Shown: positions 10,298-18,775 of the stretch, piece by piece
Layout of the letters: every line of letters begins with the position of its first letter
Numbering within the stretch: the stretch's first letter is position 1
Source: Planktothricoides raciborskii GIHE-MW2
GTDB lineage: Bacteria > Cyanobacteriota > Cyanobacteriia > Cyanobacteriales > Laspinemataceae
Reading direction: 5' to 3'
Length of the DNA: 64,000 bases
NCBI RefSeq assembly: GCF_040564635.1
Contig: NZ_CP159837.1
Location: 4,451,001 to 4,515,000, forward strand
Notes under the pieces: model-generated
The model's database searches: none
The model's input: only the letters and a program-made list of their open reading frames with translations
What the model was told of the DNA's origin: nothing
Made by a program: the position numbers and the translations under genes

Positions 10298-10915
10298 ATG
10301 GAGGCAAGTATTTTGCAAAATCGTGACTATACCCTGATTATTGATAAAAGCGGCAGTATGTCGATTCCCGATCAACGGGGTGGTCGGACTCGGTGGGAAG
10401 AAGCCCAAGAGTCTACTGTGGCGGTGGCGAGAAAATGTGAACAGTTTGATCCCGATGGGATTACGCTGTATTTGTTTTCTGGTCGCTTTACCAGATATGA
10501 CAATGTGACTTCGAGTGCCGTGGCTCAGATTTTTATGGAAAATGAGCCAATGGGTCGCACGGATCTCGCTGGAGTGCTGCAAGATGCGGTGAATAATTAC
10601 TTTCACCGCAAAGCCCAAGGCCAAACTAAACCGGAAGGTGAAACCATTTTAGTGGTGACTGATGGGGAACCGGATGACCGGAAGGCGGTGATCCGGGTGA
10701 TTGTTGAAGCGTCTCGGAAACTCGATCGGGATGAAGAATTGGCGATTTCTATGATTCAGGTCGGCAATGATGCCCAAGCCACCCGATTTCTGAAAGCTTT
10801 GGATGATGATCTCCAAGGAATTGGCGCCAAGTTTGACATTGTGGATACGGTGACGATTGATGATATGGAGAATATGACTCTGGCTGAGATGTTGCTGAGT
10901 GCGATCGCTGATTAA
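10298..10915 (+). CDS. von Willebrand factor A (vWA) domain protein, copy 2
   Basis: This 205-residue paralogue of the preceding gene starts MEASILQNRDYTLIIDKSGSM. The MIDAS residues are conserved (D16-x-S-x-S, the threonine of MGRTDLAGVL, the aspartate of VVTDGEPDDRK). AGGAGAA stands upstream of the ATG and only 15 bases separate it from copy 1. Differences cluster on the surface-exposed middle (YLFSGRFTRYD against YVFARRFKRYD), which suggests diverged partners or a heterodimer; that is inference. Confidence 0.85.
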   Translation: MEASILQNRDYTLIIDKSGSMSIPDQRGGRTRWEEAQESTVAVARKCEQFDPDGITLYLFSGRFTRYDNVTSSAVAQIFMENEPMGRTDLAGVLQDAVNNYFHRKAQGQTKPEGETILVVTDGEPDDRKAVIRVIVEASRKLDRDEELAISMIQVGNDAQATRFLKALDDDLQGIGAKFDIVDTVTIDDMENMTLAEMLLSAIAD

Positions 10916-11061
10916 ACTGCCGCTTTAACTAATAATCTGTTAGTTCCTGACTACAGCCCGTTTTCTCTCCAGGGGGAAGACGGGTTTATCGTTGAACCCG
11001 CAGAGGAGAAAACACATCGGTTAAAATATGGTAAACGGCAAGTTGTTTTAGAGTGATTTCT

Positions 11062-11568
11062 ATGGATCCTATTGATAAACTTTTGGCTGAGGTGCAGGCA
11101 GAATACCAAGAAACCAAGACATCTAATCGGCCACAAAATCTGCAAAATCTGCAAAATCTATTAGAAAAACCAATCGAAAAACCAATCGAAAAACCAAGCG
11201 AGAAACCAATCGAGAAACCAATGGGGAAACCAACTCAGAGTTTGCCCAAAGCCACAACATCTTTTACTTCAGATCGAGGATTAGATAATTTGTTGGGTCA
11301 GGTGAAATCTGAATTTGACCAAGCCGATCGCTTTGAGGTGGAAAAACGAGCGGAAGAGTTGAAACAAGAAGCCCTGAAACAAGAACAAATTAGAAAGGAA
11401 AAACAGGCACAATTAAGGGGGGAAGCAGAGGAGTGGTTAAAGAGTTTAGATCCTTTGTCCGATGAAGGATTCTGGTTTGAACAGTTTGCAGAAAAATATC
11501 CGACGAGGTTAGATGCAGCGATCGCTTATTTAGAAGTGATTCCCGCATCTAACCTCGATGCACAATAA
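11062..11568 (+). CDS. Slr1339-like (salt-stress protein family) hypothetical protein
   Basis: The 168-residue product starts MDPIDKLLAEVQAEY; a GTG nine bases upstream is the only alternative. A low-complexity stretch of EKPI/EKPS units (about residues 35-57) separates the N-terminal LLAEV motif from a second copy of it (RGLDNLLGQVKSEFDQ). A charged coiled coil then leads to a C-terminal block WLKSLDPLSDEGFWFEQFAEKYPT followed by a helix. The doubled 'LLAxVxxEF' motif and C-terminal block resemble the cyanobacterial family annotated as salt stress protein Slr1339. The name rests on memory of that family, and no biochemical function is known to me. Confidence 0.55.
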   Translation: MDPIDKLLAEVQAEYQETKTSNRPQNLQNLQNLLEKPIEKPIEKPSEKPIEKPMGKPTQSLPKATTSFTSDRGLDNLLGQVKSEFDQADRFEVEKRAEELKQEALKQEQIRKEKQAQLRGEAEEWLKSLDPLSDEGFWFEQFAEKYPTRLDAAIAYLEVIPASNLDAQ

Positions 11569-11610
11569 GTCATCGATCGGGCTGGATCTTGACTTCAAAG
11601 TATTACGGGT

Positions 11611-12444
11611 TTATTCTGTTTCGGCAATCAATGGTTGTGTCAGCAGTGGTTGATTGGCGATCGCCTCTAACCCCACTGAATCTTGACTTAAAAAATTTGC
11701 CCACTGATTGGCATACTGGCTGAAATTTTGCGGCGATTTCCGCCATAGATTCCCTAGAATATTTAAAGAGTCATACCAGATGCCATTTTTGGCATAAAAT
11801 GCCGCCAATTCGATGCCAGTTTGATTCTGTGGTTGGTTCACAGTCATGGGCAAAGGTTCTACTCGTTTTACCCAGGAAGTAATCCGAGGGCTGTCCGGTC
11901 TCATGGTTTGATTACACATCAGTACCATTGACCATTGATAATTTTTACCGATTTCCAGAGAAGGGGCACTTTCGGGCAGCGAAAAGCTAATAATTCCCCC
12001 TGTTTGAGGGATAGAAAACTCGTTTTGATAAAGGGTCTGATTGTCTTGATCTATCAGGCTAAAAAATACTCTTTGTGCATTGGTTTCGGGAACATTCGCA
12101 TAAAAAGTAGGCCGTTCAGCAATCGTTAACCCATGATTATTGTGGGGTATCAGAGGCAAAAAGTTTATCAATAAATTTTGGTTTTGTTCAGCCACATTAT
12201 CCGATAAGCACAAAGATCCTCCGTCACGAGATGCCCCACCTACTGTATCTGAAGGTTGGTCTTCATCAGGGGGTTCAAAAGTCACTCTTGGTAATGGTTT
12301 TATTAATGTCAATGCCTGCTCTTGGCTGGAGAATGAGGCTGGGTTAGCCTGAGTTAATCCCTGATTAATTATAAGCAAAAAATTGAGGGATGCTCCTAGG
12401 TAACTCAAAGATAAAAATAAATATTTTTTCGTTGATTTACTCAT
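11611..12444 (-). CDS. DUF928 family secreted protein
   Basis: The 277-residue protein has an N-terminal hydrophobic signal/anchor segment (YLFLSLSYLGASLNFLLIIN, about residues 9-28), so it is probably exported. The body matches the cyanobacterial DUF928 pattern: GGxxRDGGSLCLS, LTIAERPTFYANVPET, SFSLPESAPSLEIGKNYQWSMVLMCN, and a final helical part (AAFYAKNGIWYDSLNILGNL). Function is unknown. It lies downstream of the CHAT/TPR gene on the same strand, and DUF928 genes are often found beside CHAT genes in cyanobacteria, so a shared envelope role is plausible. A 442-base repeat-containing gap separates them. Confidence 0.8.
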   Translation of the reverse strand: MSKSTKKYLFLSLSYLGASLNFLLIINQGLTQANPASFSSQEQALTLIKPLPRVTFEPPDEDQPSDTVGGASRDGGSLCLSDNVAEQNQNLLINFLPLIPHNNHGLTIAERPTFYANVPETNAQRVFFSLIDQDNQTLYQNEFSIPQTGGIISFSLPESAPSLEIGKNYQWSMVLMCNQTMRPDSPRITSWVKRVEPLPMTVNQPQNQTGIELAAFYAKNGIWYDSLNILGNLWRKSPQNFSQYANQWANFLSQDSVGLEAIANQPLLTQPLIAETE

Positions 12445-12886
12445 TTTTTAAACTCCGTTTTTTTTTGTTTTTTTTTATTTAAGCTGGTTTTTGTCAAATA
12501 ATTGGATGGGTTTATCCTGGCTAGAAAACTATCTAATTGATAATGTTTTTTAAAAAATCGACTGATTAACTATTTATCGGGTTAGACTTATTTTGAGAAA
12601 TATCAAAAACCCGGTAAATTGAATGTGGAATTGCGGGGAAATCGCCGAGGGCTAAATAGCGGGCGAAGGCGATCGCGCCGCTGCGATGAGATATACGGAT
12701 TAACCGATTATCAGATATGCAGATGATCTGTCAGGGTTGAACTAATCGGATATGCAGATGATCTGTCAGGGTTGAACTAATCAGAATGGATGATAGAGTA
12801 GGGATGCGGGAATTTGTCATCAGGTATGTCTTATTTTATCACAAGCAATATCACAAGCAATATCACAACCAATATCACCAGCAATA
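12445..12886. other. Repeat-containing gap between CHAT and DUF928 genes
   Basis: No gene is seen. It contains a 35-base direct duplication (12714-12783) and a 12-base tandem array (12838-12897) that runs into the stop of the CHAT gene, plus AT-rich DNA in front of DUF928. Confidence 0.7.
12714..12783. repeat. 35-base tandem duplication
   Basis: The unit GATATGCAGATGATCTGTCA... (35 bases) occurs twice head to tail at 12714 and 12749, differing only at the last bases. Confidence 0.9.
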
Positions 12887-12897
12887 TCACAACCAAT
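12838..12897. repeat. 12-base tandem array (ATCACAAGCAAT) x5
   Basis: Five units of ATCACAAGCAAT with C/G variants. The last unit overlaps the final codons and TGA stop of the CHAT gene, so the repeat supplies the end of that reading frame (GNWL stop). Confidence 0.85.
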
Positions 12898-15628
12898 TAC
12901 CGATGAGGACAAACGGTGCCCAGAAAAAAGGGTGTTGAAATTGACTATTTTTTAAGACCGCAATTTGGGCTTGACGCAATGCTTCGGCTTTGCTGACTTT
13001 TGAGGTGGCGATCGCCCGGTAAAATTCACTCATTAACTCTACCGTTGATTCGTCTGACACTGACCACAGGGTGGCTAAGGTACTGCGGGCGCCAGAGCGC
13101 ACGGCAACCCCGGCTAAACCTAAAGCCGCTCGGTTGTCACCCAAAGCGGTTTGACAAGCACTCAAGACTAATAATTCAATTTGAGAATCCTGACGATCTG
13201 AGGTGGGTCTGAGTAATTCATCTAATTCTTGGACATTAATTTTACCATCCCAGGTGAGGAGAAAGGTTTGTTCTGGGTTGGAACTAAATTGACCATGAGT
13301 GGCTAAATGCACTATCGGGAAGTGCGATCTATTTATTCTGGATTTCAAGTTAACTTTGGTAAAGTTTTGATTCAAGATGATTTCCCCGTCCACGTTTGCG
13401 GCAATTTGCTCTATTTCTAATTCGACTCCTGGTAGGGCGGCGAAATTCTGACGAGGTTTGCTGAGTCCACCGGATAAGACCTGGAGTTTTGTTTGTCGGA
13501 GCGATCGCGGGGAGAGTAATTGCAAACCGGGGGCGACAGCAATGGTATATTTTTCGATTAAATACTGTTGACCATCATAAAGAGCAGCCATAGGCAAATT
13601 CCGCAGGAAACCATCCAGGACAAAAACTAAAGTTTTGATGTCATTGGTGGCTAAGTCCGCAGCAGCAGGTTGAATTAACCAGTTATATATTTGTTGAGAA
13701 ATCCGCAGTCGCTCCACGTTGTCATAGGCTGGATTGAGGGATTTTAGCCAGTGTTTCAGTATATTTTCTACTTGATGGGCTGGTATATGGGTTTCGTAGT
13801 AACTGAACCGTTGACCGGGCAAGGAAAGAATTACCCCTAAGCGATCGGGTAAAATAATCGGATAAATGACCGCAGCGCTGGGATCGACTTGATCGATTTG
13901 TTCGGGAAATACTTCTACACAGCTATTCCGAAAAAAGTTATCCAGTTCTGCGAGGTTTAGTGCTTCGATTATTTCTCTGGCTTGTTGGAGATTTTTTGCG
14001 GGATGTGTGCTGATATTTTCTGGGTAATTAAGCGCATCTAACCTCCGTGGGTGAGTTGCAGTATAGTTAGTATTTGTTAATAGCAATGCGACCAGTTCTC
14101 GATAGATGGGTTCGACGGTATCTTGAAAGGAAAATTGCAGTTCAGAACCCGCTGCCACCAGTTCTTTGCGGAGAGATTTTAGGGTTTGAAATGCTGAGGT
14201 ATAAGCAGCGATCGCTTCTGGGATATTTCCTTGTTGTTTGTGAATTCTGCCTAGTTGCCATTGAGCCAGGGCGATAATATCCTGTGCTTGAATTTTTTCG
14301 GCTTGAATAATTGCTTGCTCAGTCATTTGACTGGCATCTGTCCATTGGGCTGCTTGTTCGTAAACCGATCCTAATTGCTTCAAAGCATAAGATTCGGCTC
14401 GGATATCTTCCAGGTTTCTCGCCCCTTGCACCGCTTGCGCCAAAATTAAGGCAATTTCTTTCAGGTTAATTAGTTGGTTTTGGTTGTTGATATTTGCTTG
14501 AGATACTTGATAATGTTTTGCTTTAATTTGAATTATTTTGATTAATTTACTGGCAAAGTTTACTTGGGCGTAAATTGAGAAGCGACTCAACGGTAAGCTG
14601 CTCAGAAGCGATTCTATGTGGGGAAGTAAAGCGATCGCTTCTGGCAGTTTTTCGGTTTCAATGAATAAGCTGAGTTGATTGATTTGGACTTCTAATTTAC
14701 CGATTGTGGTAGTGGCGATGGTGGCAGCTTGTTGATAATATTTTTGGGCAACTTCTGGCTGTTTTAAGGCTCTGGAGGTGTTGCCTAAAGCAATTAATGT
14801 AGCACTGATTTCATCGGCGTTGCGAAACTGATGGCGGTTAAGTTGTTGGGATATGGCTAAACTGGTTTCTAATGCTTGTTGCGATCGCTCCCAGGAACCC
14901 ATAATATATAAAGAAATACCAAAACTGCGTAAGCCTAGGGCTTTAATTGGCGATGCTGGCATCTGTGCCAATGTTTCCTCGATCTGGGTTAAAGTTTGCT
15001 GCGATCGCCGATACATTCCCAACTGTTGTAAAGCCTCAGCTTGGTTAATTTTACTGCCTAAAATTCCTTCTATGTCACTGATTTGACTATAGATTTTTTC
15101 CCCTTCTTGCCAAGTTTCTAACGCAGCAGCATTTTGCCCTCGATCGAACTGGATATGTCCCCAAGTATTTAATAATAGTGCTTCAACTTTTAGCTTTTTA
15201 TTAGTCGTTTGCTCCAGGTTATTCAAGAGGTTGCCGCTGGTAAATATTGCCTGTTGTGCGTCTTCCCAATGGCCTAATTCTTGATAAATATTGGCCAGAT
15301 AGATGCCGATTAATGCTTGACCAAGAAAATCGCGATCGCGTTGATAAATTTCGGCGGCTGACTGCAAAGTGGCGATCGCTTCTCGATACTGTCCACCTTC
15401 ATATAATCTCTTGCCTCTGGTTAATAATTCGGCAGGATTGATTTCAGCGACTACCGATTTTTTTATATCGGTTGGGGCGGCCTGTTTTTGCCCGGTATTG
15501 AAGTTATGGCTAGGAAATGAGTAAGCAACCTGCTGATATTGAGTAATTTGAAAAGTTATTATAAGAGAGATTAAAATATAAATAAATTTATTTTTTAGAT
15601 TTTTTAAATATTTATTAATGCATTTCAT
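12887..15628 (-). CDS. CHAT domain protease-like protein with TPR repeats
   Basis: The 913-residue protein has three parts. An N-terminal membrane/signal segment (FIYILISLIITFQITQY, about residues 15-31) is followed by a long TPR-like helical array (about 60-560), for example RGKRLYEGGQYREAIATLQ and WQLGRIHKQQGNIPEAIAAYTSAF. A C-terminal CHAT domain (about 640-913) carries the caspase-like dyad H778 (HLATHGQF) and C825 (LSACQTALG). CHAT proteins are cysteine proteases of the caspase/separase clan; TPRs present partners. The exported form, with DUF928 downstream, is common in filamentous cyanobacteria; substrates are unknown. The catalytic residues are present, so activity is likely. Confidence 0.88.
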   Translation of the reverse strand: MKCINKYLKNLKNKFIYILISLIITFQITQYQQVAYSFPSHNFNTGQKQAAPTDIKKSVVAEINPAELLTRGKRLYEGGQYREAIATLQSAAEIYQRDRDFLGQALIGIYLANIYQELGHWEDAQQAIFTSGNLLNNLEQTTNKKLKVEALLLNTWGHIQFDRGQNAAALETWQEGEKIYSQISDIEGILGSKINQAEALQQLGMYRRSQQTLTQIEETLAQMPASPIKALGLRSFGISLYIMGSWERSQQALETSLAISQQLNRHQFRNADEISATLIALGNTSRALKQPEVAQKYYQQAATIATTTIGKLEVQINQLSLFIETEKLPEAIALLPHIESLLSSLPLSRFSIYAQVNFASKLIKIIQIKAKHYQVSQANINNQNQLINLKEIALILAQAVQGARNLEDIRAESYALKQLGSVYEQAAQWTDASQMTEQAIIQAEKIQAQDIIALAQWQLGRIHKQQGNIPEAIAAYTSAFQTLKSLRKELVAAGSELQFSFQDTVEPIYRELVALLLTNTNYTATHPRRLDALNYPENISTHPAKNLQQAREIIEALNLAELDNFFRNSCVEVFPEQIDQVDPSAAVIYPIILPDRLGVILSLPGQRFSYYETHIPAHQVENILKHWLKSLNPAYDNVERLRISQQIYNWLIQPAAADLATNDIKTLVFVLDGFLRNLPMAALYDGQQYLIEKYTIAVAPGLQLLSPRSLRQTKLQVLSGGLSKPRQNFAALPGVELEIEQIAANVDGEIILNQNFTKVNLKSRINRSHFPIVHLATHGQFSSNPEQTFLLTWDGKINVQELDELLRPTSDRQDSQIELLVLSACQTALGDNRAALGLAGVAVRSGARSTLATLWSVSDESTVELMSEFYRAIATSKVSKAEALRQAQIAVLKNSQFQHPFFWAPFVLIGNWL

Positions 15629-15869
15629 TTTCCCTGTTAAGCGATAAATAATTAACCGAAATTATTGAGGCTCAAACCGATAATCCGGTGATTTGATGCA
15701 ATTTTAATTCAGCAGGTGGTTTGGTCTGCAAACCTAGAGAATAGGATTTTTAGACCAAACCCCGACATTTTTTCGCAAATCATTGAGAATATTCAGAATT
15801 GCGATGGTAGGGCGCATCAACAGCGATCGATAGGTCTAAATTAGACAGAAACCGTAAGTCTGAAAAAAT

Positions 15870-16697
15870 TTAGAGTTCTAGGATAACTGGGGTGTGGTCG
15901 CTGGGCTTTTCCCAGGTTCTGGGTTCTTTATCGATTATACAGCTTTGGGCGCGATCGCTTAAATTTTCGGTGAGATAAAAATGGTCAATCCGCCAACCGC
16001 GATTTTGGGGAAAGCCGCCGCGACGATAATCCCACCAAGTATAATGTCCAGCATCAGGGTTAAATTTGCGGAAGGCGTCGGTAAAACCGAGATCGAGAAT
16101 TGCTTGTAAACTCTGGCGTTCTTGTGGGGATGCCATAATCTCTGTATCTTTAGTTTGGCGATAAATATCTCGACTTTCTAAGGCAATATTAAAATCACCG
16201 CAAATACAGATATTAGGAGTTGTTTTCAGGGCTACTTCCAGGTACTCGCGCAGTACCTTTAACCATTGCAGTTTATATTCATATTTTTCACTGCCAACCT
16301 CACTGCCATTGGGGACATAAAGATTGAGAATCAAAATGTCTTCAAATATGCCAGCGATCGCTCTTTTTTGCTCATCTAATTCAGAAACCCGGTTGCTTGA
16401 AGAAACCTCAGAAACTTGAGAAACACGGTTGCTTGAAGAAACCGGGTTTCTATGGGCAAAACCGACGCTGACATTCTGGAGAGGAATTTTGCTAAAAATC
16501 GCGACCCCGTTGTAAGATTTTTGCCCGGAAATATAAAGATGATAGGCCAGTTCCTCGAAGGGCGATCGCGGAAAATCAGAGTCAATCACTTTGGTTTCCT
16601 GCAAACAAATCACGTCAACGGGATTTTTTTGCAACCAGTTAGTGAGATGTTCTTGACGAGAACGAATTGAGTTAACGTTCCAAGTGGCAATTTTCAT
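15870..16697 (-). CDS. xth: Exodeoxyribonuclease III
   Basis: This is an AP endonuclease and 3'-5' exonuclease of base excision repair. The start is ATG 16695-16697 (MKIATWNVNSIRSRQEHL). A 51-codon extension upstream is only a heptamer array translated (VVCCLLF, STINHQP) and is rejected. The 275 residues show the EEP-fold catalytic motifs: NVNS, LQETK, CGDFNIALE, GWRIDHFYL and the final PSDHTPV. An insert of about 24 residues (HRNPVSSSNRVS...) stands before the conserved LDEQKRAIAG and comes from GAAACCCGGTTTC-type repeat DNA. It probably forms a surface loop, so the enzyme should still work. Confidence 0.92.
   Translation of the reverse strand: MKIATWNVNSIRSRQEHLTNWLQKNPVDVICLQETKVIDSDFPRSPFEELAYHLYISGQKSYNGVAIFSKIPLQNVSVGFAHRNPVSSSNRVSQVSEVSSSNRVSELDEQKRAIAGIFEDILILNLYVPNGSEVGSEKYEYKLQWLKVLREYLEVALKTTPNICICGDFNIALESRDIYRQTKDTEIMASPQERQSLQAILDLGFTDAFRKFNPDAGHYTWWDYRRGGFPQNRGWRIDHFYLTENLSDRAQSCIIDKEPRTWEKPSDHTPVILEL
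16383..16451. repeat. GAAACCCGGTTTC-type repeats inside xth
   Basis: Three degenerate copies of GAAACC(C)GGTTGCTTGAAG / GAAACCGGGTTTCTATGGG lie inside the reading frame of exonuclease III and encode the SSSNRVSQVSEVSSSNRVSE insert. The same element recurs at 18549-18775 and in the 30.75 kb hairpin. Confidence 0.8.
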
Positions 16698-16702
16698 TAA
16701 TT

Positions 16703-16867
16703 TTGATGGTTGATAGTTGATGGTTGATAGTTGATGGTTGATGGTTGATGGTTGATAGTTGATGGTTGATGGTTGACAAACAACGAACAAACAACAAACA
16801 ACAAACAACAAACAACAAACAACAAACAACAAACAACAAACAACCACCAACCATCAACCATCAACAA
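16703..16867. repeat. Heptamer tandem array, two opposed arms
   Basis: About ten TTGATGG/TTGATAG units are followed by about ten AACAAAC units and end in CCATCAACCATCAA, the reverse complement of the first arm. The array fills the gap between the 2-OGDC gene and xth. It has no stop codon in any phase, which creates false upstream extensions of xth. Confidence 0.9.
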
Positions 16868-16871
16868 TTAA

Positions 16872-18518
16872 CTAAATATGACAAGTTAAGCCACCGGCTT
16901 TTTTGCTAAAGCGGAGGTTTTCCCGGTAGTCTACGGGACAGTCAATCACCGCAGGGACATCTTGTTCTAATGCTTCTTTGAGAATGGGCACTAAATCTAG
17001 GGTGTTTTCCACGCGGTAGCCTTTGAGTCCCATGCTTTCGGCAAATTTGACAAAATCAGGGTTGCCAAATTTAATAAAGTTGGATTCGTCAAATTGATTG
17101 TGTTGTTTCCACTCAATCAAGCCGTAGCCGCCATCATGGAAAATAATGGTGACGAAGGCAGTCCCCACCCGTAAGGCGGTTTCTAATTCTTGGCAATTCA
17201 TCATAAAGCCACCGTCCCCGGTTGCGGCGATGACTTTGCGGTCAGGATAGACGAGTTTGGCCGCGATCGCCCCAGGAATGGCAATGCCCATTGCCGCAAA
17301 CCCGTTAGAAATTAAGCAAGTGTTGGGGCGATCGCAGTGGTAATGGCGGGCAATCCACATTTTGTGCGCCCCTACATCAGAAATGAGAATATCTTCCGGC
17401 CCCATCACCTGGCGCATATCATAGACCAGTTTTTGCGGTTTGACCGGATAGGCTTCATCATGGGCATATTGCTCATAGTCGGCGCGAATATCATTGCGAA
17501 GTTGGCAACCATAAGGGGCGGCTTTGCCTTGGCGATCGGACCGCCGCAAAATTTCTAACAGGGAATCAGAAATATCTCCCACCACTTCCACTTGAGGAAT
17601 GTAGCTGCTGTCAATTTCCGCATGATCTGCCCCAATATGGATAATCGGAATACTGCCTTGGGGATTCCACTTTTTCGGCGAATATTCAATCAGGTCATAA
17701 CCGACGGAAATAATTAGATCGGTTTGTTCAAAAGCACAGGTAATTAAATCGCGCTGTTGTAGTCCCGTCGTCCATAATGCCAGGGGATGAGTGTAAGGAA
17801 TCACCCCTTTGCCCATAAAAGTATTGGTGACAGGGATTTGCAAGCGAGTGGCAAATTCCGTCAGCGCAGCGGAAGCATGAGCGCGAATTGCCCCATTGCC
17901 CACTAAAATTAAAGGATTTTCGGCGCGGGAAATTAATGCTGCTGCTTCGTTGAGGCTTTGGTAAGAGGCATAACTTTTTTCTTGTTTGTCTTTAGTCAGA
18001 GGTTGCCCAACCACTGGCATGGCAGCAATATTTTCCGGCACATCAATATGGACAGCCCCGGGTTTTTCCGTTTGGGAGCGCTTAAACGCCCGCCGCACCA
18101 GTTCTGGGGTAATGCTGGGGCGGACAATTTGAGCATTCCATTTGGTGACGGGCTCAAACATGGCCACCAAGTCTAAGTATTGGTGGGATTCAATATGCAT
18201 CCGGTCGGTGCCCACTTGTCCGGTGATGGCAACTAACGGGGCACCATCCAGGTTGGCGTCGGCGACCCCAGTCATTAAATTGGTGGCACCGGGGCCGAGG
18301 GTGGAGAGACAAACTCCGGCTTTGCCGGTGAGTCGTCCGTAAACGTCCGCCATGAAAGCGGCGCCTTGTTCGTGTCTCGTGGTAATAAATTGAATCGAAG
18401 AATTTTTCAGGGCTTGGAGGACTGCTAGATTTTCTTCTCCGGGTAGTCCAAATATATATTCAACGCCTTCGTTTTCTAAACAGCGCACCAAAAGTTCTGC
18501 TGTGTTCATTTCACCCAT
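16872..18518 (-). CDS. 2-oxoglutarate decarboxylase (acetolactate-synthase-like TPP enzyme)
   Basis: This 548-residue thiamine diphosphate enzyme looks like the acetolactate synthase large subunit. It has the conserved TPP glutamate in TRHEQGAAFMADVYGR (E50), the GPGATNLMTGVADA block and the GDG...N cofactor motif in ATGDGGFMMNCQEL. Immediately upstream on the same strand is succinic semialdehyde dehydrogenase, the same pair shown in Synechococcus sp. PCC 7002 (Zhang and Bryant 2011) to convert 2-oxoglutarate to succinate through succinic semialdehyde and close the TCA cycle. I therefore call it 2-oxoglutarate decarboxylase; acetolactate synthase is the alternative. ATG 18518 has GAGG upstream; a second ATG is nine bases in. 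Confidence 0.75.
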   Translation of the reverse strand: MGEMNTAELLVRCLENEGVEYIFGLPGEENLAVLQALKNSSIQFITTRHEQGAAFMADVYGRLTGKAGVCLSTLGPGATNLMTGVADANLDGAPLVAITGQVGTDRMHIESHQYLDLVAMFEPVTKWNAQIVRPSITPELVRRAFKRSQTEKPGAVHIDVPENIAAMPVVGQPLTKDKQEKSYASYQSLNEAAALISRAENPLILVGNGAIRAHASAALTEFATRLQIPVTNTFMGKGVIPYTHPLALWTTGLQQRDLITCAFEQTDLIISVGYDLIEYSPKKWNPQGSIPIIHIGADHAEIDSSYIPQVEVVGDISDSLLEILRRSDRQGKAAPYGCQLRNDIRADYEQYAHDEAYPVKPQKLVYDMRQVMGPEDILISDVGAHKMWIARHYHCDRPNTCLISNGFAAMGIAIPGAIAAKLVYPDRKVIAATGDGGFMMNCQELETALRVGTAFVTIIFHDGGYGLIEWKQHNQFDESNFIKFGNPDFVKFAESMGLKGYRVENTLDLVPILKEALEQDVPAVIDCPVDYRENLRFSKKAGGLTCHI

Positions 18519-18548
18519 TGTGGTTTACCTCACGATTTTGCTTGATTG

Positions 18549-18775
18549 TAGAAACCGGGTTTCTTTAAACTATCTTTGTGACTCAGCCGAAGTGTTCATA
18601 GAAACCCGGTTTCTTTAATTCGGGTTTCTTTAAACTATCTTTGTCACTCAACCGAAGTGTTCATAGAAACCCGGTTTCTTTATTCGGGTTTCTTTAAGCT
18701 ATCTTTGTCAGTCAACCTAGTAGGGGCGTTCTCGCATTCGCCCCTACTAGAAACCCGGTTTCTTTATTTGATCCA
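18549..18775. repeat. ~65-base repeats of GAAACCCGGTTTC elements plus a GTAGGGGCG hairpin
   Basis: Units start at about 18556, 18621 and 18685. Each has CGGGTTTCTTTAAACTATCT and, in the first two, ends with TTCATAGAAACCCGG. A 12-base-stem hairpin (CTAGTAGGGGCG / CGCCCCTACTAG, 18717-18750) is embedded. The last TTTCTTTA provides the TAA stop of the SSADH gene. Confidence 0.85.

Noticed and set aside
16698-16850. N-terminal extension of exonuclease III
   Set aside because: It is a translated heptamer array; the family start is at 16697.
16872-18518. Plain acetolactate synthase call
   Set aside because: The adjacency to SSADH matches the characterised 2-oxoglutarate decarboxylase pair better, though the alternative is kept open.
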